A DNA stretch of 64,000 nucleotides, from NCBI GenBank assembly GCA_913055905.1, contig CAJXLB010000004.1, forward strand, positions 203,326-267,325, in the 5' to 3' direction. Both the position numbers and the translations under genes were made by a program. Numbering within the stretch: position 1 is the stretch's first letter; the number at the start of each line of letters is the position of its first letter. Below are positions 53,686 through 63,692 of the stretch, piece after piece. The notes beneath the pieces were generated by a model. It ran no database searches. It was not told the DNA's origin and saw only the letters and a list, made by a program, of their open reading frames with translations. This DNA comes from an uncultured Winogradskyella sp. GTDB taxonomy: Bacteria; Bacteroidota; Bacteroidia; Flavobacteriales; Flavobacteriaceae.

Positions 53686-54971
53686 TCTTCGTATAACAGG
53701 TATTTCTGCCTGGTTTGCCTAAAAGCAGCTAGGTCTTCCTGCCATGTTGCTTTGATTTGCTCAGCACTAAGACCATTTTCAATTTGTTCCTGTAGCATTT
53801 TGGTTCCTGCCAGTTTGGTGAAAAAATCATTGAAAAACGGCTCTTTGGGTGCCAATTTCTTCGTGAGCATATAAAACTCTAAAAGCCATCTTAGATTTAA
53901 CTGATGTAGTGGTTCAAATTGAGATAAATCATACCCATAACAGACCTCATTATTATGCTTGGGATATTTAGCACCTTCATTGGGTTGAGGGATAAACATA
54001 TAGTCAAATTTATGCGCCTCTAAAAAGGGAGAGCCCACAACCTGAAACTGCTTATTGGTTCCTCGTCCAACACTGACATTGGTGCCTTCAAAAAAACAAA
54101 GACTCGGATAAAGATTTATAGCTTTGTCATTTGGAAGATTAGGCGAGGGTTTTATTGGAAGGCTATACGAGGTTTTATGTGAATAATGCTTTAAAGGAAT
54201 AACAGTTAAATCACAAACAAGATTATCGGATAGCCAACCTTCTCCATTAATCATTTTGGCATATTCTCCTATGGTCATGCCATGCACTATAGGTACAGGA
54301 TGCATGCCCACAAAGCTCTTATGTGCTTTCTCAAGGACAGGTCCATCAATGTAGTGCCCATTGGGATTGGGTCTATCTAAGACCATTACAGGTATATTTT
54401 GTTCAGCACACGCTTCCATGATATAGTGTAGGGTAGAGATGTAGGTGTAGAATCGCGCTCCTACATCTTGTATGTCAAAAACTATCATATCAATGTCTTT
54501 TAATTGGATAGCCGAAGGCTTCTTGTTGCTCCCGTAAAGTGAAATGATAGGGATTCCTGTTTTTTTGTCTATGCCATCCTTAATGGCTTCACCAGCATCA
54601 GCCTTACCCCTAAATCCATGTTCTGGTGCAAAAACAGCTGTAACAGGGATTTTATGTTGAAGTAGCGAGTCTACTAAATGTGTATATTCGCTCGATGAGG
54701 TTGACTTAGAACTGTCTTTGGACGATTTAAATATAACCGAGGTTTGGTTAGCCACAATACCAAGTCTTTTTCCTTTTAAAATTGGCAGATATAGGTCTGT
54801 GCGATTGGCTCCAACAACAATGGGCTCTTGGTCCGAAATATTTATCTGTGGCTCAATTGTGGCTGTGGTATCATCCGCGGGACTTTTAGCGCGGTCCTTA
54901 TTTTGATGTCCGCAAGAAATAGCTGCCAAGACAAATAATAAAACTGTATTTTTGAAGACCTTTAATCTCAT
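53682..54971 (-). CDS. DUF1343 / NamZ-type exo-N-acetylmuramidase-like lipoprotein
   Basis: A 429-residue protein with a lipobox (LAAISC, Cys20) and a linker, then a DUF1343 domain. Family features: KGKRLGIVANQTSVI near 65-79, FAPEHGFRGKADAGE near 114-128, FDIQDVGARFYTYISTLHYI near 161-180 and PSLCFFEGTNVSVGRG near 288-303. Characterised relatives release N-acetylmuramic acid from peptidoglycan fragments. The protein thus likely acts in peptidoglycan recycling in the periplasm or at the surface. Divergent from the permease gene, nine bases away. Confidence 0.88.
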   Translation of the reverse strand: MRLKVFKNTVLLFVLAAISCGHQNKDRAKSPADDTTATIEPQINISDQEPIVVGANRTDLYLPILKGKRLGIVANQTSVIFKSSKDSSKSTSSSEYTHLVDSLLQHKIPVTAVFAPEHGFRGKADAGEAIKDGIDKKTGIPIISLYGSNKKPSAIQLKDIDMIVFDIQDVGARFYTYISTLHYIMEACAEQNIPVMVLDRPNPNGHYIDGPVLEKAHKSFVGMHPVPIVHGMTIGEYAKMINGEGWLSDNLVCDLTVIPLKHYSHKTSYSLPIKPSPNLPNDKAINLYPSLCFFEGTNVSVGRGTNKQFQVVGSPFLEAHKFDYMFIPQPNEGAKYPKHNNEVCYGYDLSQFEPLHQLNLRWLLEFYMLTKKLAPKEPFFNDFFTKLAGTKMLQEQIENGLSAEQIKATWQEDLAAFRQTRQKYLLYED

Positions 54972-54980
54972 TGTAGAGCT

Positions 54981-56213
54981 TTGAATTTCGAGTTATTTTT
55001 AGCTAAACGCATTATTAACAGTAAAGCGTATAAAAGTAGTGTATCGGCACCAATTATTAAAATAGGCATAGCGGCAATTGCTATTGGTATAATTGTTATG
55101 CTCATTGCGATTGCTACAGGATTAGGTCTTCAACAAAAAATCAGGGACAAGGTTGTTGCCTTTAATGGTCATATTGAAATCACAAATTACGATACAAATG
55201 CTTCCGATGAGTCGCAAGTACCAATTTCAACAGACCAAGATTTCTATCCGGTTTTTAACGCTGTAGAAGGGATAAGCCATATACAAGGAGTGGCAACGAA
55301 GTTTGCTGTGATTCGTACAAAGACTGATTTCGAAGGTGTCATCGTTAAGGGTGTAGGCAAAGATTATCAATGGTCTTATTTTAAAGAGTTTTTGATTGAA
55401 GGACGACTGCCCGACTTCACTAAAGATAGAAATGAAGAGATTTTAATTTCGTCCTATCTAGCCAATAGGTTAGGTTTTAAGGTGGGTGATAAATTTCAAA
55501 CCCTATTTGGTGATAATCTCAGTAAACTACCAAAGATTATCAATTATGAGGTTGTTGGTATTTATAATTCCGGTTTTCAGGAACTGGACGAAAAATTTTG
55601 TATTGCAGATATACGCCATATTCAGCGCTTGAATAAGTGGGAAGACAACCAAGTAGGCAGCTTTGAGGTTTTTATCAATGATTTCAAGGATATTGAAGCA
55701 AAGTCAGAAGCTGTTTATAACGAAATACCTTCGCTGTTGAATGCGACTCCCGTAACGCAGAAGTACTACACCATTTTCGAGTGGATAAAGGTTTTTGATA
55801 ACAATACCTATGGTATAATTGTTATTATGATTATCGTAGCGGGAATAAATATGATAACAGCTTTACTGGTTCTTATTCTTGAACGTACGGCTATGATTGG
55901 TATTCTCAAAGCGTTGGGAAGTTCTAATTGGACAATCAGGAAAATCTTCTTGATTAATGCCTCCTACCTCATTGGTTTGGGTCTTTTTTGGGGCAACCTC
56001 ATAGGATTGGGCATCTTGCTGGTCCAGAAATACTTCAAATTATTCCCACTTAATCCAGAAACCTATTACGTAACCGAAGCTCCAGTATATCTCAGTCTAG
56101 ATTACATAGTTCTGTTAAACTTGGGTACCTTCATCTGTTGTTTGCTCATGTTGCTAATCCCTTCAATCATTATTACAAAAATTTCACCTGTAAAAGCCAT
56201 TCGATTTGATTGA
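54981..56213 (+). CDS. LolC/LolE-like ABC transporter permease
   Basis: A 410-residue inner-membrane protein with one N-terminal helix (about 25-48), a periplasmic domain (about 50-270) and three C-terminal helices (about 275-300, 325-345, 375-400). The N-terminal FLAKRIINSKAYKSSVSAPII and the FtsX-type VAGINMITALLVLILERTAMIGILKALG fit LolC/E, which extract lipoproteins for outer-membrane delivery. No LolD ATPase adjoins it, so it must use one encoded elsewhere. It starts at TTG. Confidence 0.85.
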   Translation: MNFELFLAKRIINSKAYKSSVSAPIIKIGIAAIAIGIIVMLIAIATGLGLQQKIRDKVVAFNGHIEITNYDTNASDESQVPISTDQDFYPVFNAVEGISHIQGVATKFAVIRTKTDFEGVIVKGVGKDYQWSYFKEFLIEGRLPDFTKDRNEEILISSYLANRLGFKVGDKFQTLFGDNLSKLPKIINYEVVGIYNSGFQELDEKFCIADIRHIQRLNKWEDNQVGSFEVFINDFKDIEAKSEAVYNEIPSLLNATPVTQKYYTIFEWIKVFDNNTYGIIVIMIIVAGINMITALLVLILERTAMIGILKALGSSNWTIRKIFLINASYLIGLGLFWGNLIGLGILLVQKYFKLFPLNPETYYVTEAPVYLSLDYIVLLNLGTFICCLLMLLIPSIIITKISPVKAIRFD

Positions 56214-56258
56214 TATAAGACCTTTCTTCTTTTAGATCAAACCAACTATAACAAAACT

Positions 56259-56292
56259 TTTGCTTTAATAATGCACATTTAACTTATTTTTG
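56259..56292 (+). promoter_or_regulatory. Predicted promoter of cysteine synthase gene
   Basis: TTTG at 56259-56262 and TATTTTTG at 56285-56292 are 22 bases apart, the Bacteroidota layout. The start point is about 10 bases before the ATG at 56310. Confidence 0.65.
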
Positions 56293-56309
56293 CCCCGCAA
56301 ATACAGACT

Positions 56310-57290
56310 ATGGATTACGCAGAAAACATACTTGGTACCATTGGTAATACACCGTTAGTAAAAATGAACAAACTGGTTGAGGATTTACCTTGCTTGGTTT
56401 TGGCAAAGTACGAAACGTTTAACCCTGGGAACTCTGTAAAGGACCGTATGGCCCTGCAAATGATAGAAGATGCTGAGGCCGACGGCCGATTAAAACCAGG
56501 CGGAACGATAATTGAGGGTACTTCTGGAAATACTGGTATGGGATTGGCTCTTGCTGCTATTGTCAAGGGATATAAGTGTATTTTTGTTATTAGCGATAAG
56601 CAATCCAAGGAAAAAATGGACGTTCTTCGGGCGGTAGGCGCAGAGGTTGTGGTGTGCCCAACTAATGTAGAGCCCGATGACCCAAGAAGTTATTACTCAG
56701 TATCTAAGCGTTTGGCAGAAGAGACACCTAACGCTTGGTACGTAAATCAATATGATAATCCTAGTAATTGCAAGGCACATTTTAAGTCTACAGGTCCAGA
56801 GATTTGGAAACAGACAGACGGAAAGGTCACCCATTTTGTTGTTGGCGTAGGTACAGGAGGAACCATCTCTGGTGTTGGAAGCTACCTAAAAATGAAAAAC
56901 CCTAAGGTAAAAGTTTGGGGAGTAGATACCTACGGTTCTGTGTTTAAGAAGTATCATGAGACTGGAATTTTTGACGAAAATGAAATTTATCCTTATGTCA
57001 CCGAAGGTATTGGTGAGGATATCTTACCTGCTAATGTAAACTTTGGGGTTATCGATGGATTTACAAAGGTTACGGATAAGGATGCGGCAATCTATACCCA
57101 GAAACTGGCAAAGGAAGAGGGCATGTTTTTAGGGAATTCTGCAGGTGCTGCTATTAAGGGAGTTTTGCAATTAAAGGAGCATTTTAAACCGGATGATGTG
57201 GTTGTCGTTTTATTTCATGACCACGGAAGTCGTTATGTAGGTAAAATGTTCAATGATGACTGGATGCGCGAGATGGGATATATAGAATAG
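56310..57290 (+). CDS. PLP-dependent cysteine synthase/cystathionine beta-synthase family protein
   Basis: A 326-residue fold-type II enzyme. The PLP lysine is in NPGNSVKDRMALQM (about 38-51), the GTSGNTGMGLAL phosphate loop follows near 70-81, and the cofactor loop GVGTGGTISGVGSYLK is near 176-191. The YVTEGIGEDILPANV segment near 226 is like that of cystathionine beta-synthase, but no C-terminal CBS domains are present, so either O-acetylserine sulfhydrylase or beta-synthase activity is possible. It is transcribed alone, ending in a strong terminator. Confidence 0.88.
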   Translation: MDYAENILGTIGNTPLVKMNKLVEDLPCLVLAKYETFNPGNSVKDRMALQMIEDAEADGRLKPGGTIIEGTSGNTGMGLALAAIVKGYKCIFVISDKQSKEKMDVLRAVGAEVVVCPTNVEPDDPRSYYSVSKRLAEETPNAWYVNQYDNPSNCKAHFKSTGPEIWKQTDGKVTHFVVGVGTGGTISGVGSYLKMKNPKVKVWGVDTYGSVFKKYHETGIFDENEIYPYVTEGIGEDILPANVNFGVIDGFTKVTDKDAAIYTQKLAKEEGMFLGNSAGAAIKGVLQLKEHFKPDDVVVVLFHDHGSRYVGKMFNDDWMREMGYIE

Positions 57291-57317
57291 AGCATAGCAT
57301 CTTAGAAAATAGAGATT

Positions 57318-57350
57318 AAAAATCTTGACTTCGAAAGTCAAGATTTTTTA
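57318..57350 (+). terminator. Intrinsic terminator after cysteine synthase gene
   Basis: A perfect 13-bp stem (AAAAATCTTGACT / AGTCAAGATTTTT) with loop TCGAA, followed by TATTTTTAA. It lies about 30 bases after the stop. Confidence 0.88.
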
Positions 57351-57361
57351 TTTTTAAGGTT

Positions 57362-58633
57362 ATGCAAGAAGACTTTCTACATTATATCTGGAAGTATCAA
57401 AAATTCAATACCCATAGGTTTACTTCATCTGAAGGAGAGCCTGTTGAAATTGTAAACCCTGGCCAACACAATAAAAATGCCGGACCAGACTTTTTCAATG
57501 CAAAGCTTCGGATTGATGGTCAGCTCTGGGCAGGTAATGTAGAAATTCATGTTAAATCATCAGATTGGTATGCGCATCGTCATGAAGTGGATTCTGCCTA
57601 TGATAATGTTATTCTTCATGTCGTTTGGGAGAATGACGCTGTGGTGTATAGGCAAAACAATACCGAGGTGCCAACACTAGAGATAAAGCACTATGTAGAC
57701 CACCGTTTGGAAGAAAACTATGTTAGACTTCTCACATCTAAGTCCTGGATCAATTGCGAAGCCCACTTTTCTGAAGTCGATGATTTTTTACTTTTTAATT
57801 GGTTGGAACGTTTGTATGTTCATCGCTTGGAACGGAAGTCACAACGGATTAAAGAGTTGCTCAGAAATTCCAACAACGACTGGGAGGCGGTTCTTTTAAA
57901 GATGCTCCTCAAGAATTTTGGCCTAAAAGTGAATGCAAGAGCTTTTGAGAGTATTTCAAATTCATTAGACTTTTCGATTGTTCGAAAAATCCAAAATCAT
58001 GATTTAGACCTAGAAGCCCTTTTGTTTGGTCAAGGTAAATTACTCACTCGAGAATATGAGGACTTCTATTTCAAAACGCTTAAGGAACGGTATATGTTCC
58101 TTAGACGCAAATACAACTTGGACAATTCTGGTGTAGTAAAAGCCGATTTTTTTAGATTGAGACCGTCTAACTTTCCTACCATAAGGTTGTCTCAATTTGC
58201 TCGTTTATATGCTAAACATAAGGGCTTTTTTTCAAAGATTACAGCCATAGATACACGTGATGGGTTTTATGAGCTTTTTAAGGTTGGACCTTCGGAATTT
58301 TGGAAATCGCATTACACCTTTTCAAAAGCATCAAAGAGGTCTTCTAAAATCCTTTCAAAATCATTTATAGATCTGCTCATAGTCAACACCATAATTCCTT
58401 TAAAATTTACTTACTCAAAATCACAAGGTAACTATAAGGAGGAGAATCTGTTAGATTTAATTCAGCAGGTTAAAATAGAGCGCAATACCATTGTAGATAA
58501 ATTTATAAGTTTAAAGGATATGAGTAGAAATGCACTGGTATCACAAGGGTTACTTGAATTAAAGCATGAATTTTGCGATAAAAATAAATGCCTACAATGC
58601 AGTATTGGCAATAGTCTAATCATTAAAAAATAA
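57362..58633 (+). CDS. DUF2851 family protein
   Basis: A 423-residue protein of the Bacteroidota DUF2851 family. Conserved features are the N-terminal FLHYIWKYQKF, VNPGQHNKNAGPDFFNAKLRI, GNVEIHVKSSDWYAHRH near 60-75 and a C-terminal Cys cluster CDKNKCLQC. The N-terminal part is like a nuclease (PD-D/E-x-K-like), with an acidic residue before EIHVK, but this is only an inference. The gene begins 12 bases after the terminator tail, and the PspC gene follows by 12 bases. Confidence 0.85.
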   Translation: MQEDFLHYIWKYQKFNTHRFTSSEGEPVEIVNPGQHNKNAGPDFFNAKLRIDGQLWAGNVEIHVKSSDWYAHRHEVDSAYDNVILHVVWENDAVVYRQNNTEVPTLEIKHYVDHRLEENYVRLLTSKSWINCEAHFSEVDDFLLFNWLERLYVHRLERKSQRIKELLRNSNNDWEAVLLKMLLKNFGLKVNARAFESISNSLDFSIVRKIQNHDLDLEALLFGQGKLLTREYEDFYFKTLKERYMFLRRKYNLDNSGVVKADFFRLRPSNFPTIRLSQFARLYAKHKGFFSKITAIDTRDGFYELFKVGPSEFWKSHYTFSKASKRSSKILSKSFIDLLIVNTIIPLKFTYSKSQGNYKEENLLDLIQQVKIERNTIVDKFISLKDMSRNALVSQGLLELKHEFCDKNKCLQCSIGNSLIIKK

Positions 58634-58645
58634 TTACCTTGCAGT

Positions 58646-58873
58646 ATGAATTGGTTCTACACATTATTGCTGTATTTTCAGAAGCGAGGTTACTATGTTT
58701 GCCAGCGCATAGCAGACCGTTTGGGCATCAGGGCCAAAATTGTTAGAACGTCCTTTATGTACCTAACCTTTGTAACTTTAGGGTTTGGTTTTGCTTTATA
58801 TCTCTTTTTAGCTTTTTGGATGAGAATAAAGGACATAATTTATACGAAACGCACTTCAGTCTTTGATTTATAA
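58646..58873 (+). CDS. PspC-domain small membrane protein
   Basis: A 75-residue protein of the phage-shock-protein C type. The N-terminal part (RIADRLGIRAKIVRTSFMYL) is the usual PspC basic helix, followed by a membrane helix (FVTLGFGFALYLFLAFW, about 40-58). PspC proteins bind membrane-stress partners. It lies directly before the K+ channel gene (no gap) and is probably cotranscribed. Confidence 0.8.
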   Translation: MNWFYTLLLYFQKRGYYVCQRIADRLGIRAKIVRTSFMYLTFVTLGFGFALYLFLAFWMRIKDIIYTKRTSVFDL

Positions 58874-59899
58874 ATGATGAGCAACCCTCTACTCAGTTTG
58901 TTCCGCTCCAAAATCTATACGGCATTGGTAATGCTTATAGTCTTAATTTTTATAGGAGTTCTTGGCTACAAATTTATTTCAGGTTATCAGTGGATAGATG
59001 CCATTTATATGACGGTCATTACAATAACAACCGTTGGATTTGCCGAAGTTAATCCGCTAGATACGCCTTCAAAGATTTTTACGGTTTTTCTAATATTGGC
59101 AAGTGTTGTAATTGTAGGTTACGCCATTTCCATTATTACCGAATATATTCTTAGTAGAAACAATTTTGAAGACATAAAACAAAGGAAAATGCAAAAGCGA
59201 ATAAACGCCATGTCAAACCACATCATCATCTGTGGGTTTGGTAGAAATGGAAAGCAAGCCGCCAGAAAGTTATTGGCTTACAAAAAGCCATTTGTAATTA
59301 TTGAGCGCAACCGTGATATTGTCGAAAAATTTCAAGAAGATGATATTCCATTTATCTTTGGTAATGCCAACGAAGACGAAACCCTTATTGAAGCTGGAAT
59401 AGAAAGAGCGAGTACACTAATCAGTGCACTTCCTAGTGATGCCGATAATTTATTTGTGGTATTATCAGCAAGGCAAATAAATGAGAATTTAAGGATTATA
59501 AGTCGTGCCTCCGAAGAAACATCTTATAATAAGCTGAAACTCGCAGGGGCAAATAATGTTATTCTGCCAGACAAAATTGGTGGCGATCACATGGCTTCCT
59601 TGGTAGTTATACCAGACTTAATAGAGTTTATAGACAATCTTGGTATTGTAGGAGAAAGAAATATCAATGTGGAAGAAGTTCAAGTGAATAAGCTCTATGA
59701 TGCCAAAGAGATAAAAACCATTAAGGATTTGGATTTGAGAAAAAAAACAGGTTGTACTGTAATAGGATTTAAAAACGAAAATGGTGAATATATTGTAAAT
59801 CCTGAAGCTGAGACCAGACTTGTTCCTGGTTCTAAAATTGTGGTTTTGGGCAGGCCAGAACAGATACAACGACTGAATTCTGAATACGATATCGTTTAG
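58874..59899 (+). CDS. Potassium channel with RCK (TrkA-N/C) domain
   Basis: A 341-residue channel subunit. Two membrane helices (about 15-35 and 67-88) flank the selectivity filter TTVGFAE (about 52-58); a RCK domain follows with the nucleotide loop GFGRNG at 121-126 and the TrkA-C fold from about 255. NADH or other nucleotides may gate the pore. A tetramer is expected. The ATG directly adjoins the PspC stop; a second ATG is one codon later. Confidence 0.92.
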   Translation: MMSNPLLSLFRSKIYTALVMLIVLIFIGVLGYKFISGYQWIDAIYMTVITITTVGFAEVNPLDTPSKIFTVFLILASVVIVGYAISIITEYILSRNNFEDIKQRKMQKRINAMSNHIIICGFGRNGKQAARKLLAYKKPFVIIERNRDIVEKFQEDDIPFIFGNANEDETLIEAGIERASTLISALPSDADNLFVVLSARQINENLRIISRASEETSYNKLKLAGANNVILPDKIGGDHMASLVVIPDLIEFIDNLGIVGERNINVEEVQVNKLYDAKEIKTIKDLDLRKKTGCTVIGFKNENGEYIVNPEAETRLVPGSKIVVLGRPEQIQRLNSEYDIV

Positions 59900-59995
59900 A
59901 ATTTAAATCCATTTTAACGATTAACACTTTAAAACGTCAATTTTTTTTAGCATCTTGTCAGCTTTAAAAATCAAAAACTAACTAACAAAAACTCT

Positions 59996-61618
59996 ATGAA
60001 GAAGGCACTTCTTATCATTCTTGCTACTTTTTTGCCATTATTCAATTTTTCTCAAGAATCCGTATCAGAAAAGATTGATGCTGTTTTCCAAGATTATACA
60101 GGCTGGTTTGTTGAAGCCATTTTTTATGAAATACCTTTTTCCGATACTTACCGAATACCATGGGTGCTGATAGTGCTTATAGGAGGCGCGTTATATTTTA
60201 CGATTTACTTTAAATTTATAAATGTCACCGGTTTTAGAACTGCGGTACGAGTAGTTAGTGGTAGATATGAAGATATAGAAAAGCACGGAGCAGATACGCT
60301 CTACGGAGACAGTACTCCAAATGAAGGTGAGGATATTATAGAAACCATAAGGGACGAAGGTGCAGATGGTGAAGTGTCGCACTTCCAAGCCCTAACTGCG
60401 GCATTGTCAGCAACCGTGGGTTTAGGAAACATTGCAGGTGTAGCAGTTGCCCTATCCATAGGAGGGCCAGGAGCTACATTTTGGATGATTGTTGCAGGTT
60501 TGTTAGGAATGGCATCTAAGTTTGCCGAATGTACACTTGGTGTAAAATATCGTGATGTTGGTGAGGATGGTACAGTCTACGGTGGGCCAATGTATTACTT
60601 AACAAAAGGACTGCGCTCCAAAGGTATGGGAGGATTTGGAAAACTGCTAGCCGTACTGTTTGCCATATTTGTTATAGGTGGTTCTTTTGGTGGCGGAAAT
60701 ATGTTCCAGGCTAACCAAGCCGCGGCACAGTTTATTAAACTTTTTGATTTAGAAGGTTCTAATGCTGGTCTTTATTTTGGTATAGTTATGGCCGTCTTGG
60801 TGGCTATTGTTATCATAGGAGGTATTAAGCGTATAGCCAAGGTAACCGAGAAGATTGTACCTTTTATGGCAGGAATTTATGTTCTGGCTGCTCTCATCAT
60901 ATTGGGAGCTAATTTTACCTTAATAGATGATGCTTTCGGCCTTATTTTTGAAGGCGCCTTTTCTGGGTTAGGAATTGCTGGAGGTTTGGTTGGAGTTATG
61001 ATTCAAGGTATAAGAAGGGGAGCTTTCTCAAACGAAGCAGGTGTTGGTTCTGCTGCTATTGCACACTCTGCGGTGCGAACAAAATACCCAGCGTCAGAAG
61101 GAATTGTGGCATTACTGGAACCATTCGTAGATACCGTTGTTATCTGTACAATGACTGCTCTGGTAATCGTTATCACTAATTTCGATGGTTCTTTTATGGA
61201 ATATGGTGTAGAAATAAAAGAAGGTGTGGAAATAACAGCTACGGCTTTCGATACGGTTATTCCGCATTTTTCAGTTATTCTTACTGTAGCCGTAATTTTA
61301 TTTGCTTTTTCCACAATGATTTCTTGGTCTTATTACGGAATGCAAGGATGGGTGTTTTTATTCGGAAAAGGTAAAATTTCAGACCTAGCGTACAAAATCT
61401 TATTCTTAATATTCGTCATTATTGGTGCATCAATCAGTCTGGGAGCAGTGATAGATTTCTCAGATGCAATGATTTTTGCTATGGTGGTTCCAAATATTAT
61501 TGGTGTTATTATGCTTTCACCAATCATTAAAAAGGAACTTAAAAAATACTACAAGGCCATTAACGTTAAAGAGGAAGCCATAGAGGAAGGTGCCGACGAT
61601 ATGAATGAGATACTTTAA
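59996..61618 (+). CDS. Sodium:alanine symporter (AGCS) family protein
   Basis: A secondary transporter of 540 residues with about 11-12 helices. The family signature AGCS lies at NEAGVGSAAIAHSA (about 347-360), and GGPGATFWMIVAGLLGMASKFAEC (start about 155; in part GPGATFWMIVAGLLGM) matches the substrate-gate region. The N-terminus has a signal-like segment and an extra loop of about 80 residues before the core, longer than in AgcS. It takes up alanine or glycine with Na+. It has no close neighbours and is followed by the HhH gene after 17 bases. Confidence 0.92.
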   Translation: MKKALLIILATFLPLFNFSQESVSEKIDAVFQDYTGWFVEAIFYEIPFSDTYRIPWVLIVLIGGALYFTIYFKFINVTGFRTAVRVVSGRYEDIEKHGADTLYGDSTPNEGEDIIETIRDEGADGEVSHFQALTAALSATVGLGNIAGVAVALSIGGPGATFWMIVAGLLGMASKFAECTLGVKYRDVGEDGTVYGGPMYYLTKGLRSKGMGGFGKLLAVLFAIFVIGGSFGGGNMFQANQAAAQFIKLFDLEGSNAGLYFGIVMAVLVAIVIIGGIKRIAKVTEKIVPFMAGIYVLAALIILGANFTLIDDAFGLIFEGAFSGLGIAGGLVGVMIQGIRRGAFSNEAGVGSAAIAHSAVRTKYPASEGIVALLEPFVDTVVICTMTALVIVITNFDGSFMEYGVEIKEGVEITATAFDTVIPHFSVILTVAVILFAFSTMISWSYYGMQGWVFLFGKGKISDLAYKILFLIFVIIGASISLGAVIDFSDAMIFAMVVPNIIGVIMLSPIIKKELKKYYKAINVKEEAIEEGADDMNEIL

Positions 61619-61634
61619 AACTTAATCAAATATC

Positions 61635-62510
61635 ATGAAATCCCATTTTCAGTTTAGTAATAACGAACGAAATGGGATTTTTTTATTGCTCACATTAATT
61701 TTTGTTCTTCAAGGCGTGTTTTGGTATGCCAATGGCACCAAAAAACCATTGGATATTAATAATGACACTTTAGACAGCTATAGAAATGAACTTGATTCAT
61801 TAAGACAAGCTAAAGAAGAAACCGCTAAACCAAAGCTATTTCCATTCAATCCCAATTTCATAAGTGATTACAAAGGCTATACTTTGGGCATGACTGCTCA
61901 AGAAATAGACAGATTACAAAAATTCAGGGATAAAGGGCAATGGATTAATTCCGTAAAGCAATTTCAGGACGTTACCAAAGTTTCCGATTCGTTATTAAAT
62001 GTCATATCGCCCTATTTTAAATTTCCAGAATGGGTAACTAATCCAAAGCCTAGGCCGTCTTATGCTAACCAATCTTTTCAAGATAAATTTGAGCCTAAGC
62101 CTTATGAGCAAAAAATAGACTTAAACAAAGCGACCGCGTCACAGTTGCAAACCGTTTATGGCGTCGGTGAGAAACTATCGCAACGAATTGTAAATTATCG
62201 CAATAAGTTTGAAGGTGGTTTTTACAGCGATGTTGAGCTTTCAGAGATTTATGGGCTAATGCCAGAAGTTATAGATCGTATTAAAGCCCAGTTTACGGTA
62301 AAAACACCTCGCGTTATTACCAAGTTTAATTTAAATACAGCAACTCGCGATGAACTTGTAACCATACCTTATGTAGATTACGAGATTGCTAACAATATTA
62401 TAGAGGAGCGAACCCTTAGGGATGGCTTTCGAGATTTTGAGGAATTAACAAAAGTTGAACATTTTCCCCTGAAAAAAATAGAGATTATTAAGTTATATTT
62501 GCATTTGTAA
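61635..62510 (+). CDS. Helix-hairpin-helix (ComEA-like) membrane-anchored protein
   Basis: A 291-residue protein with one N-terminal membrane helix (about 11-28) and a linker, then two or three helix-hairpin-helix regions: GMTAQEIDRLQKFRDKGQWI (about 84-103), DLNKATASQLQTVYGVGEKL (about 162-181) and FNLNTATRDELVTIPYVDYE (about 234-253). ComEA-like domains bind DNA without sequence preference, so a role in DNA uptake or envelope-linked DNA handling is likely. It precedes the acyl-CoA dehydrogenase by 15 bases. Confidence 0.85.
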   Translation: MKSHFQFSNNERNGIFLLLTLIFVLQGVFWYANGTKKPLDINNDTLDSYRNELDSLRQAKEETAKPKLFPFNPNFISDYKGYTLGMTAQEIDRLQKFRDKGQWINSVKQFQDVTKVSDSLLNVISPYFKFPEWVTNPKPRPSYANQSFQDKFEPKPYEQKIDLNKATASQLQTVYGVGEKLSQRIVNYRNKFEGGFYSDVELSEIYGLMPEVIDRIKAQFTVKTPRVITKFNLNTATRDELVTIPYVDYEIANNIIEERTLRDGFRDFEELTKVEHFPLKKIEIIKLYLHL

Positions 62511-62525
62511 TCAAAATTGCTAAAA

Positions 62526-63692
62526 ATGCCAAATCTGTACTTTACTGAAGAACATGAATTATTCAGGTCAAGCCTTCGTGAATTCCTGCAAAAAGAGGTT
62601 GTTCCTCACATAGAAAAGTGGGAAGAAACTGGGCAGATCGAACGCTTTATATGGAAAAAATTTGGTGAGATGGGCTATTTCGGCTTAGCCTATCCAGAAG
62701 CATATGGAGGTTTGGATTTAGACCTTTTCTACACTGTTATTTTACTTGAAGAACTGCAACGAATAAACTCGGGTGGTTTTGCAGCAGCTATATGGGCCCA
62801 TGCGTATCTAGCAATGACCCATATCAATAAGGAAGGTGATGAGGCTATAAAACAGAAATACTTAACAGCAAGCATTAGCGGTGATAAAATTGGCTGCCTT
62901 TGTATTACCGAACCCTTTGGCGGAAGTGATGTTGCCGGTATGAGAACAACAGCTGTGCAAAAAGGAGATAATTATGTCATCAATGGTTCAAAAACGTTTA
63001 TAACCAATGGCGTCTACAGTGATTATTTGGTTGTTGCAGCTAAAACAAGTCCAGAATTAGGAAATAAGGGGATAAGCATTTTTGTTTTAGATAGGGATAC
63101 TCCTGGTATTTCGGCAACTAAACTAGATAAGTTGGGTTGGCGCGCTTCAGATACTGGTGAAATTGCATTTGACAATGTAGAGGTTCCTGCTGCTAATTTA
63201 ATGGGTAAAGCAAATCATGGTTTTCCATACATTATGCAACATTTTGCCCTGGAAAGACTAATTATGGGCATCAATGCGCATGCCAGAGCAGAATATGCTC
63301 TGGAATATGCTAAACAGTATATGAGCGAGCGTACGGCTTTTGGTCAAACGATTAATAAGTTTCAAGCGCTGAGACATACTTTTGCAGATTGCGAAACCCA
63401 GATGGAAATCTGCAAGCAATTTAATTATTACGTTGCCAAAAGATTGGACATGGGTGATTATGTGGTAAAGGAAGCCACTATGTCTAAACTGCAATCTACT
63501 AAAATGGCTGATGATGTCATTTACCAGTGTTTACAGTTTTTAGGAGGCTATGGTTATATGGAAGAGTATCCATTAGCCAGAATGTCAAGGGATAGCCGCT
63601 TAGGACCTATTGGTGGTGGCACTTCTGAAATTCTTAGAGAAATTATCGCCAAGATGGTGATAGATGAAAAAGACTATAAGCCTGCGACTTAG
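62526..63692 (+). CDS. Acyl-CoA dehydrogenase
   Basis: A 388-residue FAD enzyme that makes trans-2-enoyl-CoA in fatty-acid or amino-acid breakdown. LCITEPFGGSDVAGM (about 120-134) is the first acyl-CoA dehydrogenase signature, and QFLGGYGYMEEYPLARMSRD (about 338-357) the second. I chose ATG at 62526 rather than TTG nine bases upstream, which is poorly supported. The last 15 codons (AKMVIDEKDYKPAT then TAG) are the first copy of an 84-bp tandem repeat that continues past the gene. Confidence 0.93.
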   Translation: MPNLYFTEEHELFRSSLREFLQKEVVPHIEKWEETGQIERFIWKKFGEMGYFGLAYPEAYGGLDLDLFYTVILLEELQRINSGGFAAAIWAHAYLAMTHINKEGDEAIKQKYLTASISGDKIGCLCITEPFGGSDVAGMRTTAVQKGDNYVINGSKTFITNGVYSDYLVVAAKTSPELGNKGISIFVLDRDTPGISATKLDKLGWRASDTGEIAFDNVEVPAANLMGKANHGFPYIMQHFALERLIMGINAHARAEYALEYAKQYMSERTAFGQTINKFQALRHTFADCETQMEICKQFNYYVAKRLDMGDYVVKEATMSKLQSTKMADDVIYQCLQFLGGYGYMEEYPLARMSRDSRLGPIGGGTSEILREIIAKMVIDEKDYKPAT